Source: Treponema sp. (GTDB lineage: Bacteria > Spirochaetota > Spirochaetia > Treponematales > Treponemataceae). From it: a stretch of 28,197 nt of DNA. Under the pieces are notes generated by a model that was not told the DNA's origin, did not search any database, and saw nothing but the letters and a program-made list of their open reading frames with translations. The stretch's first letter is position 1, and every line of letters starts with the position of its first letter. The position numbers and the translations under genes were made by a program. The stretch lies in the NCBI GenBank assembly GCA_024691105.1, contig JAILNY010000143.1, positions 1-28,197 of the forward strand, given 5' to 3'. This document shows positions 1 through 6,968 of this stretch, piece by piece.

Positions 1-48
1 ATTATACTGTTTTACAGCTTCGGGTATTTTTTCTTTAAGTATTATCAT
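1..48 (-). CDS. possible 5' end of a divergent gene, cut by the window edge
   Basis: An ATG at 48-46 opens 16 codons that run off the left edge (MIILKEKIPEAVKQYN). The composition is protein-like and the position, divergent from rpsF across about 120 bases, is a natural place for a gene start. No Shine-Dalgarno sequence precedes it. A six-codon frame (MIAPEL, then stop) ends in an ATGA overlap with this start, so translation might be coupled. I do not recognise the product from so few residues. The frame could also be chance, since 16 codons without a stop is weak evidence. Confidence 0.3.
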   Translation of the reverse strand, partial: MIILKEKIPEAVKQYN

Positions 49-83
49 AATTCAGGAGCAATCATTTTTTTTCCCTAATCATA

Positions 84-112
84 TTGCTATAAAATCCATA
101 ATTTGCTATTAT
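84..112 (+). promoter_or_regulatory. promoter of the rpsF operon
   Basis: TTGCTA (84-89), a 17-base spacer and TATTAT (107-112) form a reasonable sigma-70-type promoter. The TG at 104-105 adds an extended -10. Transcription would start near 119, leaving a leader of about 50 bases that contains the hairpin at 131-150. A second TATAAT at 112-117 lacks a usable -35. Confidence 0.5.
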
Positions 113-124
113 ATAATATCTAAC

Positions 125-165
125 CCCCTTGAAGCTGTGTATGCAGCTTCCATGACCATAAGGAG
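125..165 (+). promoter_or_regulatory. rpsF leader hairpin, candidate S6:S18 autoregulatory element
   Basis: GAAGCTG (131-137) and CAGCTTC (144-150) form a perfect 7-bp stem with a six-base loop. Just outside it, CCTT (127-130) can pair with AAGG (160-163) of the rpsF Shine-Dalgarno sequence, which would close a larger structure around an unpaired CATGACCAT. The S6:S18 complex is known to repress its own operon in many bacteria through a leader hairpin. The classical CCG-containing bulge is not evident here, so the assignment is inferred from position and from pairing with the ribosome site. Confidence 0.4.
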
Positions 166-170
166 AATGT

Positions 171-455
171 ATGAGAAAGTATGAACTTATGACTATCTTC
201 CCATTGGATGAAGATAAGTACAAGAAAGGTTCAGATGCTGTAAAATCTGTCCTTTCACAGTTTGGTGCCGAAATCGAAAAAGAAGAACCATTCGGCGATC
301 GTGATCTTACCTACGTTGTTAAAAAACAGAAGAGAGGCCGCTTTGTTCTGTTTAACATCAAAGTAAACCCTGGAAAAATCGTTGAAATTGATACTCAGTT
401 CAAGTTGAACCAGGATCTTATCAAGTACATGTTTGTACAGGTAGAAGAAAAATAA
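171..455 (+). CDS. rpsF: 30S ribosomal protein S6
   Basis: This is S6, a component of the 30S platform that binds 16S rRNA as a heterodimer with S18, which is encoded two genes downstream. The 94 residues are the usual length. The family start is clear in MRKYELMTIF and the central segment around residues 40-65 (GDRDLTYVVKKQKRGRFVLF) matches the conserved strand-helix region. AAGGAG at 160-165 precedes the ATG by five bases. It opens the operon rpsF-ssb-rpsR-rplI, an order shared with T. pallidum and many other bacteria, and is probably controlled by the promoter at 84-112 and the leader hairpin. Nothing is unusual in the protein. Confidence 0.97.
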   Translation: MRKYELMTIFPLDEDKYKKGSDAVKSVLSQFGAEIEKEEPFGDRDLTYVVKKQKRGRFVLFNIKVNPGKIVEIDTQFKLNQDLIKYMFVQVEEK

Positions 456-490
456 AAAAATCCATTATCTTTTTGTAAAGGAGTCTATTT

Positions 491-982
491 ATGACAGATG
501 TAAACCGCGTTAACATTATTGGTCGTCTTACTCGTGACATTACTTCTGATGAACGTTCATTTGCATATCTTCCTAACGGAACTGCTAGAGCAAATGTCAG
601 CATCGCTGTAAATAGAAGCCGTAAGCAGGGAGATCAGTGGGTTGATGAAGTAAGTTACTTTGATGTAACTATTTGGGGAAAGACAGCAGAAAACTTAAAA
701 CCTTATTTAACTAAGGGAAAACAGATTGCTGTTGACGGTTATTTAAGACAGGATCGTTGGGAAAAAGACGGTCAGAAAAACAGTCGTATCGTAATTATTG
801 CTGAGAACGTACAGCTTTTAGGCGGAAAATCGGATAACGGTGGCGGATATGATCAGCCATCTGGGGGTTTTGCTCCGAAATTCCAGCCAAAACCAAGTTC
901 TCCAATGGGCGGTATGCCGGGTCCTATGGATGATGTTCCATACGGAGAAGATAATAACTTCCCTGAAGATATTCCTTTCTAA
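491..982 (+). CDS. ssb: single-stranded DNA-binding protein
   Basis: SSB coats single-stranded DNA in replication, repair and recombination, and recruits partners through its C-terminal tip. The OB-fold covers about residues 1-112, starting MTDVNRVNIIGRLTRD and including the YFDVTIWGKTAENL and DGYLRQDRW segments. A Gly/Pro-rich linker follows (about 113-150) and the chain ends in acidic residues and EDIPF, the expected partner-docking tail. The length of 163 aa is normal. AAAGGAG at 477-483 lies seven bases before the ATG. Its place between the S6 and S18 genes is a widely conserved arrangement that ties ssb to ribosomal protein expression. Confidence 0.97.
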   Translation: MTDVNRVNIIGRLTRDITSDERSFAYLPNGTARANVSIAVNRSRKQGDQWVDEVSYFDVTIWGKTAENLKPYLTKGKQIAVDGYLRQDRWEKDGQKNSRIVIIAENVQLLGGKSDNGGGYDQPSGGFAPKFQPKPSSPMGGMPGPMDDVPYGEDNNFPEDIPF

Positions 983-998
983 TTAACAGGAGATTAAT

Positions 999-1337
999 AT
1001 GTCAGACGAAACAATGGACATGCAGTCTGTAGAAGATAAAGATCAGTCAGTTATGGAAACAAACGAAGCTAATCTTGCTGGTGACGGACGTGAAGGAGAA
1101 GGTCGTGGTGCTCGTGGTAAGGGCAAGACTTTCTTTAGAAAAAAGGTTTGCCGTTTCTGTGCAAACAAAGCAAAAATTGATTACAAAGATGCAGACGGAC
1201 TTCGCCGCTTTACAACAGAAAGAGGAAAGATTCTTCCTCGCCGCATCACTGGAACATGTGCAAAGCACCAGAGAGAACTTGCTCGCGAAATCAAACGCGC
1301 ACGCAATATCTGTCTCTTGCCATTCGTTGCAGACTAA
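999..1337 (+). CDS. rpsR: 30S ribosomal protein S18 with acidic N-terminal extension
   Basis: S18 is the S6 partner on the 30S platform. The conserved core starts near residue 44 and carries KVCRFCANK, DGLRRFTTERGKILPRRITG and the C-terminal LLPFV. Cysteines at 51, 54 and 87 suggest the zinc-binding-competent C+ form. The protein has 112 residues, about 35 more than the usual 75. The extra 43 N-terminal residues are rich in Asp, Glu and Gly and end in a basic RGARGKGK stretch. AGGAG at 988-992 supports the ATG at 999, so the extension is probably real. An internal start close to the core is the alternative. Confidence 0.96.
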   Translation: MSDETMDMQSVEDKDQSVMETNEANLAGDGREGEGRGARGKGKTFFRKKVCRFCANKAKIDYKDADGLRRFTTERGKILPRRITGTCAKHQRELAREIKRARNICLLPFVAD

Positions 1338-1350
1338 TTTTTAATAAAAT

Positions 1351-1399
1351 GGCATTGCGATCCAACTCCTGGTAACGCTATGCCTTAAAATAATAGGAG
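1351..1399 (+). promoter_or_regulatory. hairpin with anti-Shine-Dalgarno loop before rplI
   Basis: GGCAT (1351-1355) pairs with ATGCC (1380-1384), a T-T mismatch follows, and GCG (1357-1359) pairs with CGC (1376-1378). Inside, CCA (1362-1364) can pair with TGG (1370-1372), leaving loop ACTCC (1365-1369). CTCC of that loop is complementary to GGAG (1396-1399), the rplI ribosome-binding site. The result would be a pseudoknot that hides the rplI start region. The pairings are read directly from the sequence; a role in L9 control is inferred. Confidence 0.4.
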
Positions 1400-1405
1400 C
1401 TTGAA

Positions 1406-1927
1406 ATGAAAGTTATTCTTAACGCAGACGTTAAACACCTTGGTGAAGAAGGTGATGTAAAGGTTGTTGCAAACGGTTACTACCGCAACTTCCTTTTCCC
1501 ACGCAACCTCGCTGTACCTTACAACGAAGCAACAGTTGCTTACTTTGAAAGCCGCAAAGCAGAAATCGAAGCTAAAAAAGATGCTAAGAGAGCTGCTTCA
1601 GCAAGCCTCAAAGAAAAGCTTGAAGCACTTGCACTCGAAATCGTTATGCCAGCTGGAAACAATGGCAAACTTTATGGTGCTGTTACTTCACAGACTGTTA
1701 TGGACCTTCTTGCAAAACAGGGTTACGAAATTGAACGTAAGAAGATTGAAATTCCTGGACTTACAATTAAGTCTACAGGTAACTACAAACTTACAATCAA
1801 ACTTTACGAAGCACAGACTGCAGAAGTTCATCTTTCTGTAAAAGCACAGGAAGAAAAACCAGAGCAGGGTGCTGATAAAAAAGCAGAAAAGAAAGCTGAA
1901 GAACCAAAGGCAGAAAAAGCTGAATAA
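1406..1927 (+). CDS. rplI: 50S ribosomal protein L9 with charged C-terminal tail
   Basis: L9 sits at the base of the L1 stalk of the 50S subunit and affects frame maintenance. The N-terminal signature (MKVILNADVKHLGEEGDVKVV, then NGYYRNFLFPRNLA) is plain. It is followed by the Ala/Lys/Glu-rich connecting helix (about residues 42-75) and the C-terminal domain to about 146. The protein has 173 aa against the usual 148 or so. The last 27 residues are a repetitive Lys/Ala/Glu tail of low complexity. AGGAG at 1395-1399 supports the ATG at 1406. It is the last gene of the ribosomal operon and is followed by a terminator-like hairpin. The adjacent upstream hairpin may regulate it separately. Confidence 0.97.
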   Translation: MKVILNADVKHLGEEGDVKVVANGYYRNFLFPRNLAVPYNEATVAYFESRKAEIEAKKDAKRAASASLKEKLEALALEIVMPAGNNGKLYGAVTSQTVMDLLAKQGYEIERKKIEIPGLTIKSTGNYKLTIKLYEAQTAEVHLSVKAQEEKPEQGADKKAEKKAEEPKAEKAE

Positions 1928-1948
1928 TTTTTCTTTTTCTTGATGCAA

Positions 1949-1978
1949 AAGCCGGGTTCAGTTGGGCCCGGCTTTATT
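1949..1978 (+). terminator. terminator-like hairpin after rplI
   Basis: AAGCCGGG (1949-1956) and CCCGGCTT (1967-1974) form an 8-bp GC-rich stem with a ten-base loop, 21 bases after the rplI stop. The following TTTATTGT is only a modest T-tract, so termination may be incomplete and dnaB may be partly read through. Confidence 0.6.
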
Positions 1979-2020
1979 GTCGATAATTATTAATTAAAAT
2001 TAAAAAACAGGAGAGAATGC

Positions 2021-3355
2021 ATGACAGATTTAAAAGATAAAGTTCCGCCACATAATCTTGAAGCAGAACAGGCAACACTTGGAGCTCTTTTACTTGATTG
2101 GGATGCATTGTCAAATGTTGTTTCATTACTTGATCCTGAAAAATTTTATTCTTATCAGAATAAATTAATTTACCAGGCAATGATTTCGCTTTTTAGACAG
2201 AATATTCACGGCGATACACTTGCTTTAATAAATGAACTTACAAAAAGTGCAAAGCTTGAAGAGGCTGGGGGAGCAGCATATATTGCATCTCTTACAGATC
2301 TTGTTCCTACCGCAGCCAATGTAGAATTTTATGCAAAAATAGTTTTAGACCAGGCAACACGACGCGAGCTTATAAGAATTTCACATGAATTAAAGGCAAG
2401 CTCGTACGACGAAACAAAAGAAAGCCGCAGTATTATTGAAGATGCAGAAAAATTAATTTTTACTCTTTCAGATAAAAATCAGACAACACACGTTTACGGC
2501 ATGCAGGAAATTGTCAATGAGACAATCAATAAAGTAAACGATCACTATAAAAACAAAAGTTCATTTACCGGAATTCCGACAGGCTTTGGTGTTCTTGATA
2601 CAATGACAAGCGGATTCCAGAACTCAGAATTGATTATTCTTGGTGCGCGACCTTCTATCGGTAAGACCGCAATGGCCCTTTCTATGATGGAACATATTGC
2701 AATCGATCAGAAAATTCCATGCGGATTTTTCAGTTTGGAAATGTCTGCCGGAATGATTGGACAGCGTCTTTTAAGTCAGGTAGCCCGCGTTCCTGGTCAT
2801 AAATTAAAAAGCGGTATGCTTAGAATTGATGACTTTAATAAACTTCAGGATGCAGCAGGCCGCTGTTATCAGGCACCGCTTTATGTTGTCGATGTTCCAA
2901 ACATGCCTCTTTTGGATTTAAAGGCAATGGCTCGACGCCTTGTTGTAAACCAGGGAGTTAAAATCATCTTTATTGACTATATAGGATTGATTTCTACAGA
3001 CAGTCCAAACAGTCAGGTCTGGGAACAGGTTTCTGAAATTTCAAAATCGCTTAAGGCCTTGGCTCGCGAATTAAACATACCGATTGTAGCACTTTGTCAG
3101 GTTGCCCGTGACGCAGAAGGCGCCGAGCCGACATTGGCACAGCTTCGTGGGTCAGGCTCTATTGAACAGGACGCAGACGTTGTAATGTTCCTGCACCGCG
3201 AGCGTATCAAGACCGTAGAACAGGAACATGATCCTGTTCAGGATGCAAAACTTATCGTTGCAAAACAGCGTAACGGTCCTACAGGCGATGTTGAAATTCT
3301 CTTTCTTTCAAGTTATACAAAATTTGAAAACAAAGCGAGGGGTGAAGAGCAGTAA
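2021..3355 (+). CDS. dnaB: replicative DNA helicase DnaB
   Basis: DnaB is the hexameric ATP-driven helicase at the replication fork, loaded by DnaC/DnaI-type proteins and partnered by DnaG primase. The N-terminal all-helical domain (about 10-110) starts PPHNLEAEQATLGALL. The RecA-like domain carries Walker A GARPSIGKTA (208-217), the catalytic Glu240 in FSLEM, Walker B FIDYIGLI (317-324) and the DNA-binding loop region around IEQDADVVMFLHR (381-393). At 444 aa it has normal length, with no intein. CAGGAG at 2008-2013 precedes the ATG. The gene follows the ribosomal operon after a weak terminator and converges on the p83/100 gene, with 24 bases between the two stops. Confidence 0.97.
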   Translation: MTDLKDKVPPHNLEAEQATLGALLLDWDALSNVVSLLDPEKFYSYQNKLIYQAMISLFRQNIHGDTLALINELTKSAKLEEAGGAAYIASLTDLVPTAANVEFYAKIVLDQATRRELIRISHELKASSYDETKESRSIIEDAEKLIFTLSDKNQTTHVYGMQEIVNETINKVNDHYKNKSSFTGIPTGFGVLDTMTSGFQNSELIILGARPSIGKTAMALSMMEHIAIDQKIPCGFFSLEMSAGMIGQRLLSQVARVPGHKLKSGMLRIDDFNKLQDAAGRCYQAPLYVVDVPNMPLLDLKAMARRLVVNQGVKIIFIDYIGLISTDSPNSQVWEQVSEISKSLKALARELNIPIVALCQVARDAEGAEPTLAQLRGSGSIEQDADVVMFLHRERIKTVEQEHDPVQDAKLIVAKQRNGPTGDVEILFLSSYTKFENKARGEEQ

Positions 3356-3379
3356 AACAAAGTACCTTCACTTATCGCG

Positions 3380-5023
3380 TTATTTTCCAACAGCTGTCAA
3401 ATCAGAGGCCTTAAGAAGAACTGCTTTGTTTGCCTTTGTCGTTACAAAGAAGCCTTCAGGGCCTACAAAGATTGGGGTTGCAGGATTTACTTCAACCGGT
3501 GACTTTACAGTACACTCAAGCTTTGAGTTAAATTTTCCTACATAGTATTTGCCCTTATCATTGATTACACAGCAATACTCAGATCCATTCTGAATAAGTA
3601 CAGAATTTTCTGCAATCTGTTCTTCTGATTCGCCGACAATCTCAAGACTGTCTTTATCAATCTGGACAAGTTTTACGGCAGCAGTATTTCCTGTCTGACC
3701 GGCAATTGCAATAAAGTTAGAACCGTCGCGGTAAGCGGTGCGGTTTCTGATAACCTTAACCGGAGAAGTTTTTAATTCTTCGTTTGTTTCGCGGTTTACC
3801 TTTACGATTGCTGAATAAAGATTTTTTTCATCTACAAGCTTAAGTGCATAAACTGCATTTGTTTCTTCTGCAATTTCTTTTGCAATTACTTCTTTCTGAT
3901 CTTTTGCAATCTGAGTTCGCTCTGACTGTGCTTCTGACTGTTTTTTATCAGCCTTTTCCTGTTCTTTTTGAGCAGTCTTTTTTGACTCGTCAACTTTTTT
4001 CTGCTGCTCTTCTACTTTTTTCTGCTGTTCTTCTACTTTGCTCGTAGATTCAGCAGCGGCTTTTTTATCTTCATCAGCTTTCTTTTGAGCCTGTTTTGCT
4101 TCTTCCTGAAGTTTTTTATCGCCAGGATTTTCTTCTGCCTTCTTTTTAGCTTCGTCAGCCTTTTTCTGAGACTCTTCGGCAGTCTTTGTTTTCTGGTCAG
4201 CTTCTTCCTGCTTTTCTTTTAAATCTTTCTTTTCTTCCTTTAACTGAGTTTCTTCTTTAGTTGCCTTCTTTTGAGCATCCTGAGCCTTGCTCTGAGAAGA
4301 ATCTGCTTCGCGCTCTTTTATGTCTACCATGTTTTTGCGCTGGTCAATTCCCTTGTCATCTTCTTCCTGCATAGATTCAACAACTTTTTTATCACTGATT
4401 ACAGAGGTATCGATTGTACTTAAGCCCCCGTCAATGTCAGATAAAGGAATGACAATCTGCGAAGCACCTGCCCATTCCTTGTAAGAAATTGCAAGACCTG
4501 CTTTATCAGAAGTAAGATTATTAACTACAGCCTTTTTATATTTTTTTGAAAAATAATCAACATTACCGCGGTAAACAGCATTATAAACTGTAACAAATGT
4601 AGCAATTGTATATGCGTCGTCATATTTATATCCGTAAGCACTGCTCAAATAAGAAGCGATAATATGACGAAGGTTTCTGATATGATCAACAGAAGAATCT
4701 TTTCCGATTATAAAAATATCTGCATCGAGCAAATCAGTTCCATCGGATGTAACAGAGTGAATTACATAGTATCTATTAGAAGAACCAGCGGTTCCTGATT
4801 TTGTTTTATCAATTCCAGAAGCAAGGGAAGTACCGATTTCCTTAATCTGATCAAGTGTATCAACTTTTGTATGAGGACCTGTATAGTTTTCAAATACAAT
4901 TGTCTGATTAGAAACAGAGCGAATCTCACTTTCGTTAACACCTTCTGCAAAAACAAACAAAGATGCTGTAAAAAAGAAAATTGTAGCTCCAAGAATTTTT
5001 TTAGCTGCAGAATATGATTTCAT
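3380..5023 (-). CDS. p83/100 antigen-family protein (secreted, coiled-coil)
   Basis: This looks like the spirochaetal p83/100 family (Borrelia P83/100, T. pallidum TP0486), whose molecular function is not established. Using the start at 5023 it has 547 aa. An N-terminal signal peptide (basic MKSYSAAKK, hydrophobic LGATIFFFTASLF, probable cleavage after VFA near residue 26) indicates export. A conserved globular domain covers about 28-200 (NYTGPHTKVDTLDQIKEIG). A highly charged Lys/Glu/Gln/Ala coiled coil spans about 208-392, and a C-terminal beta-rich domain (about 395-547) completes it. A longer frame opens at a TTG at 5038 but would overlap the GGGAGG ribosome site, so 5023 is chosen. It follows the beta-propeller gene but has its own strong-looking promoter. 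Confidence 0.8.
   Translation of the reverse strand: MKSYSAAKKILGATIFFFTASLFVFAEGVNESEIRSVSNQTIVFENYTGPHTKVDTLDQIKEIGTSLASGIDKTKSGTAGSSNRYYVIHSVTSDGTDLLDADIFIIGKDSSVDHIRNLRHIIASYLSSAYGYKYDDAYTIATFVTVYNAVYRGNVDYFSKKYKKAVVNNLTSDKAGLAISYKEWAGASQIVIPLSDIDGGLSTIDTSVISDKKVVESMQEEDDKGIDQRKNMVDIKEREADSSQSKAQDAQKKATKEETQLKEEKKDLKEKQEEADQKTKTAEESQKKADEAKKKAEENPGDKKLQEEAKQAQKKADEDKKAAAESTSKVEEQQKKVEEQQKKVDESKKTAQKEQEKADKKQSEAQSERTQIAKDQKEVIAKEIAEETNAVYALKLVDEKNLYSAIVKVNRETNEELKTSPVKVIRNRTAYRDGSNFIAIAGQTGNTAAVKLVQIDKDSLEIVGESEEQIAENSVLIQNGSEYCCVINDKGKYYVGKFNSKLECTVKSPVEVNPATPIFVGPEGFFVTTKANKAVLLKASDLTAVGK
3993..4034 (-). repeat. two tandem 21-bp units in the coiled-coil region
   Basis: Bases 3993-4013 and 4014-4034 are two copies of a 21-bp unit differing at one base. 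They encode two copies of the heptad VEEQQKK in the p83/100 coiled coil. A seven-codon unit keeps the heptad phase, so copy number could vary without breaking the coil. Confidence 0.75.
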
Positions 5024-5030
5024 AAAAAAT

Positions 5031-5036
5031 CCTCCC
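5031..5036 (-). promoter_or_regulatory. ribosome-binding site fixing the p83/100 start
   Basis: GGGAGG on the minus strand lies seven bases before the ATG at 5023-5021. It rules out the longer TTG start at 5038. Confidence 0.85.
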
Positions 5037-5052
5037 AAAAATTAATTATAAT

Positions 5053-5081
5053 ATTATACCATTACATATCTAAATCCGCAA
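5053..5081 (-). promoter_or_regulatory. promoter of the p83/100 gene
   Basis: On the minus strand, TTGCGG (5081-5076), a 17-base spacer and TATAAT (5058-5053) preceded by TGG form a good extended -10 promoter. It overlaps the end of the upstream gene. Transcription would start near 5046, giving a leader of about 23 bases that holds the GGGAGG site. Confidence 0.6.
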
Positions 5082-6966
5082 GTTTTTGCATAACTGAACG
5101 GACAGTCTTTTTAGTTGATTCATCATATTGCGGATAAAACATTCCGCTTAAAATTGCTTTTCCTTTCTTTAAAAGAGCAGGGCGCCCCATAAAACGGCAT
5201 ATTTCATAGACTGCATTTGCAGCGGCGTCAAGAACCGCTTTATCCCTTGGACTTGTCCGTTTTACAAGAAGTTCTATCTGGTTAAGAATTTCACTTTCAG
5301 GGTCGTAAGCACATTCACTTACAGATTTTAACGCCCTGATTATAAGTGCCTTATCTTTTTCGTTTGCAATAAAATTGGCAAGCTCTGATTGAAAAAACTG
5401 CGACTGCAAAAGTGGAATCAATTTTAAAATATTTTCAATATCCATCGGAGTATATTCTATATCAAGTTTAAACGCAGTATCCTTTGTAATAAGAGATGCA
5501 GAGCTTTTGTCATAATAGTATGCATTTAAAGCATTTAAAACATTTTGCGAAATATAAAGCTCTTTAATTCCATAATTCTGCTGCTCTAAAGTTTTATAAA
5601 CACTCTGAGAAAATTTATCAGAAAGAGGTCTTATGCCATCAGACTTTAAAAACTCTGAATACGAGTGAGAACCTGAAGCACGCAAATTTTCATTTACTTC
5701 TGAAACAGAAATAACTTTAAAAGCATTGAGAGTCCAGTTTTTAGCAAGAAATGCAATGTAACCTGTATCGATGTAAAAAAAATATTCCCAGGAATACTTT
5801 CCGGTTTTAGAAGGCATTTTAAGATTTTTTAGACACGTTCCTTTGCTGTTATATGCAACACAATTTTCTGAATCGTAAATAATATATTTGTCTTTTGAAT
5901 TATATAAAGTTACGTTTGAAGAAGAAGAAAACTGCGGAACTAAAAAACTGCTTTCTGCAGTTCCTGTCTGATTATTTACAACTGCAAGATAAGAGCCCGG
6001 TGTATAGACAGCAGTTTTATCGCGGCTTATCTTATAGAAAACGGTTTTGTCAGTAAGGGTAAGCTTTTGATTTATCCATTTTGAATACGCTCCCGGCAAA
6101 AGATCCGGACTCTGGCCTTGCGGATCTTTCTTTACCGGTTGTGTTAGTTTTGCACTTTGTTCCGAACCATTTTTTTGAACAGAACACATTCCAAGCTGCC
6201 CGTTAGAAAAAACAAGCATTACTCCCTGAAATGTCTCAAAGGAATTAACGACTAAACCCTGAAAAATAATTTCTTCTAAAACAGTTCCATACGGACTTAT
6301 TCGAAGGGCTGAGCTTTTCCCCTGATAAGTTATTTCAAGAAATGCAAGAATACTTCCGTCATTTAATGTTTTCAACTCCATGCCATTTAATGAGTCAACA
6401 GACATCGTCCATTTTAAAGCCCCACCGATTCCATAGCAGCAAACTTCATTTGCACCCTTGATAATTATTCTTCCGTCAAGACCAGAGCAGGGTGCACACA
6501 AAGGCGTAATGCTTAAGTCAACCTTCCATAATATTAAGCCCGAGGGATTTACAAGCAAAAGCTGATTTCTTTGTGTTATTACAATTACAAAACCTGATTG
6601 CGTTAATGTCATGTAATTGATTTTTGCACCCATATTTTTTTGCCATAAAAGCTGTCCGTTTTTTGAATAGCAGGCTAAAAGCCTAGACTCCTGAATTACA
6701 AGAAATCCATATTCATATAAAACAGGCTTAGAAGAAGGCGAGCCGCCTAAAACAGAAAACCAGCTTCGGTCAAGTTCATCAATTTTTACCTGGGCTGACA
6801 TATCAATGCCCACATCTTCTGAAGCTATACGTAAACGAGAATCCGCCGAACCAGTCTGCGCAAAACACAAAAATCCAGTTAAAAACTGTACAAGGAAGCC
6901 TAGAAATGATATCAAGATGTATCTTTTTGTATACAAATTTCCCGGATAATTCAAAATTTTAAGCAT
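5062..6966 (-). CDS. exported PQQ/BamB-like beta-propeller protein
   Basis: I do not recognise a specific orthologue. From the ATG at 6966 the protein has 634 aa. A basic start and long hydrophobic stretch (ILISFLGFLVQFLTGFLCFA, about residues 19-38) look like a signal peptide or membrane anchor. Residues of about 65-390 show repeated blade-like segments such as GQLLWQKNMGAKINYM, GLILWKVDLS and GALKWTMSVDS. This resembles PQQ-type or BamB-like propellers, with the W-x motif after a GxxLW turn. The C-terminal 200 residues are helical and may form a repeat domain. GGAG at 6978-6975 lies eight bases before this ATG, and the longer TTG frame to 6987 is less likely. It starts 2 bases after the methyltransferase stop, so the two are translationally coupled. 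Confidence 0.7.
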   Translation of the reverse strand: MLKILNYPGNLYTKRYILISFLGFLVQFLTGFLCFAQTGSADSRLRIASEDVGIDMSAQVKIDELDRSWFSVLGGSPSSKPVLYEYGFLVIQESRLLACYSKNGQLLWQKNMGAKINYMTLTQSGFVIVITQRNQLLLVNPSGLILWKVDLSITPLCAPCSGLDGRIIIKGANEVCCYGIGGALKWTMSVDSLNGMELKTLNDGSILAFLEITYQGKSSALRISPYGTVLEEIIFQGLVVNSFETFQGVMLVFSNGQLGMCSVQKNGSEQSAKLTQPVKKDPQGQSPDLLPGAYSKWINQKLTLTDKTVFYKISRDKTAVYTPGSYLAVVNNQTGTAESSFLVPQFSSSSNVTLYNSKDKYIIYDSENCVAYNSKGTCLKNLKMPSKTGKYSWEYFFYIDTGYIAFLAKNWTLNAFKVISVSEVNENLRASGSHSYSEFLKSDGIRPLSDKFSQSVYKTLEQQNYGIKELYISQNVLNALNAYYYDKSSASLITKDTAFKLDIEYTPMDIENILKLIPLLQSQFFQSELANFIANEKDKALIIRALKSVSECAYDPESEILNQIELLVKRTSPRDKAVLDAAANAVYEICRFMGRPALLKKGKAILSGMFYPQYDESTKKTVRSVMQKLADLDM

Positions 6967-6968
6967 TT

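Noticed and set aside
3844..4047. Leucine-rich plus-strand frame
   Set aside because: It is the complement of the Lys/Glu/Gln coiled coil of the p83/100 gene, which naturally reads as Leu, Phe and Ser.
5024..5038. TTG start adding five residues to the p83/100 protein
   Set aside because: It would overlap the GGGAGG ribosome site that serves the ATG at 5023, and it puts residues ahead of a normal signal peptide.
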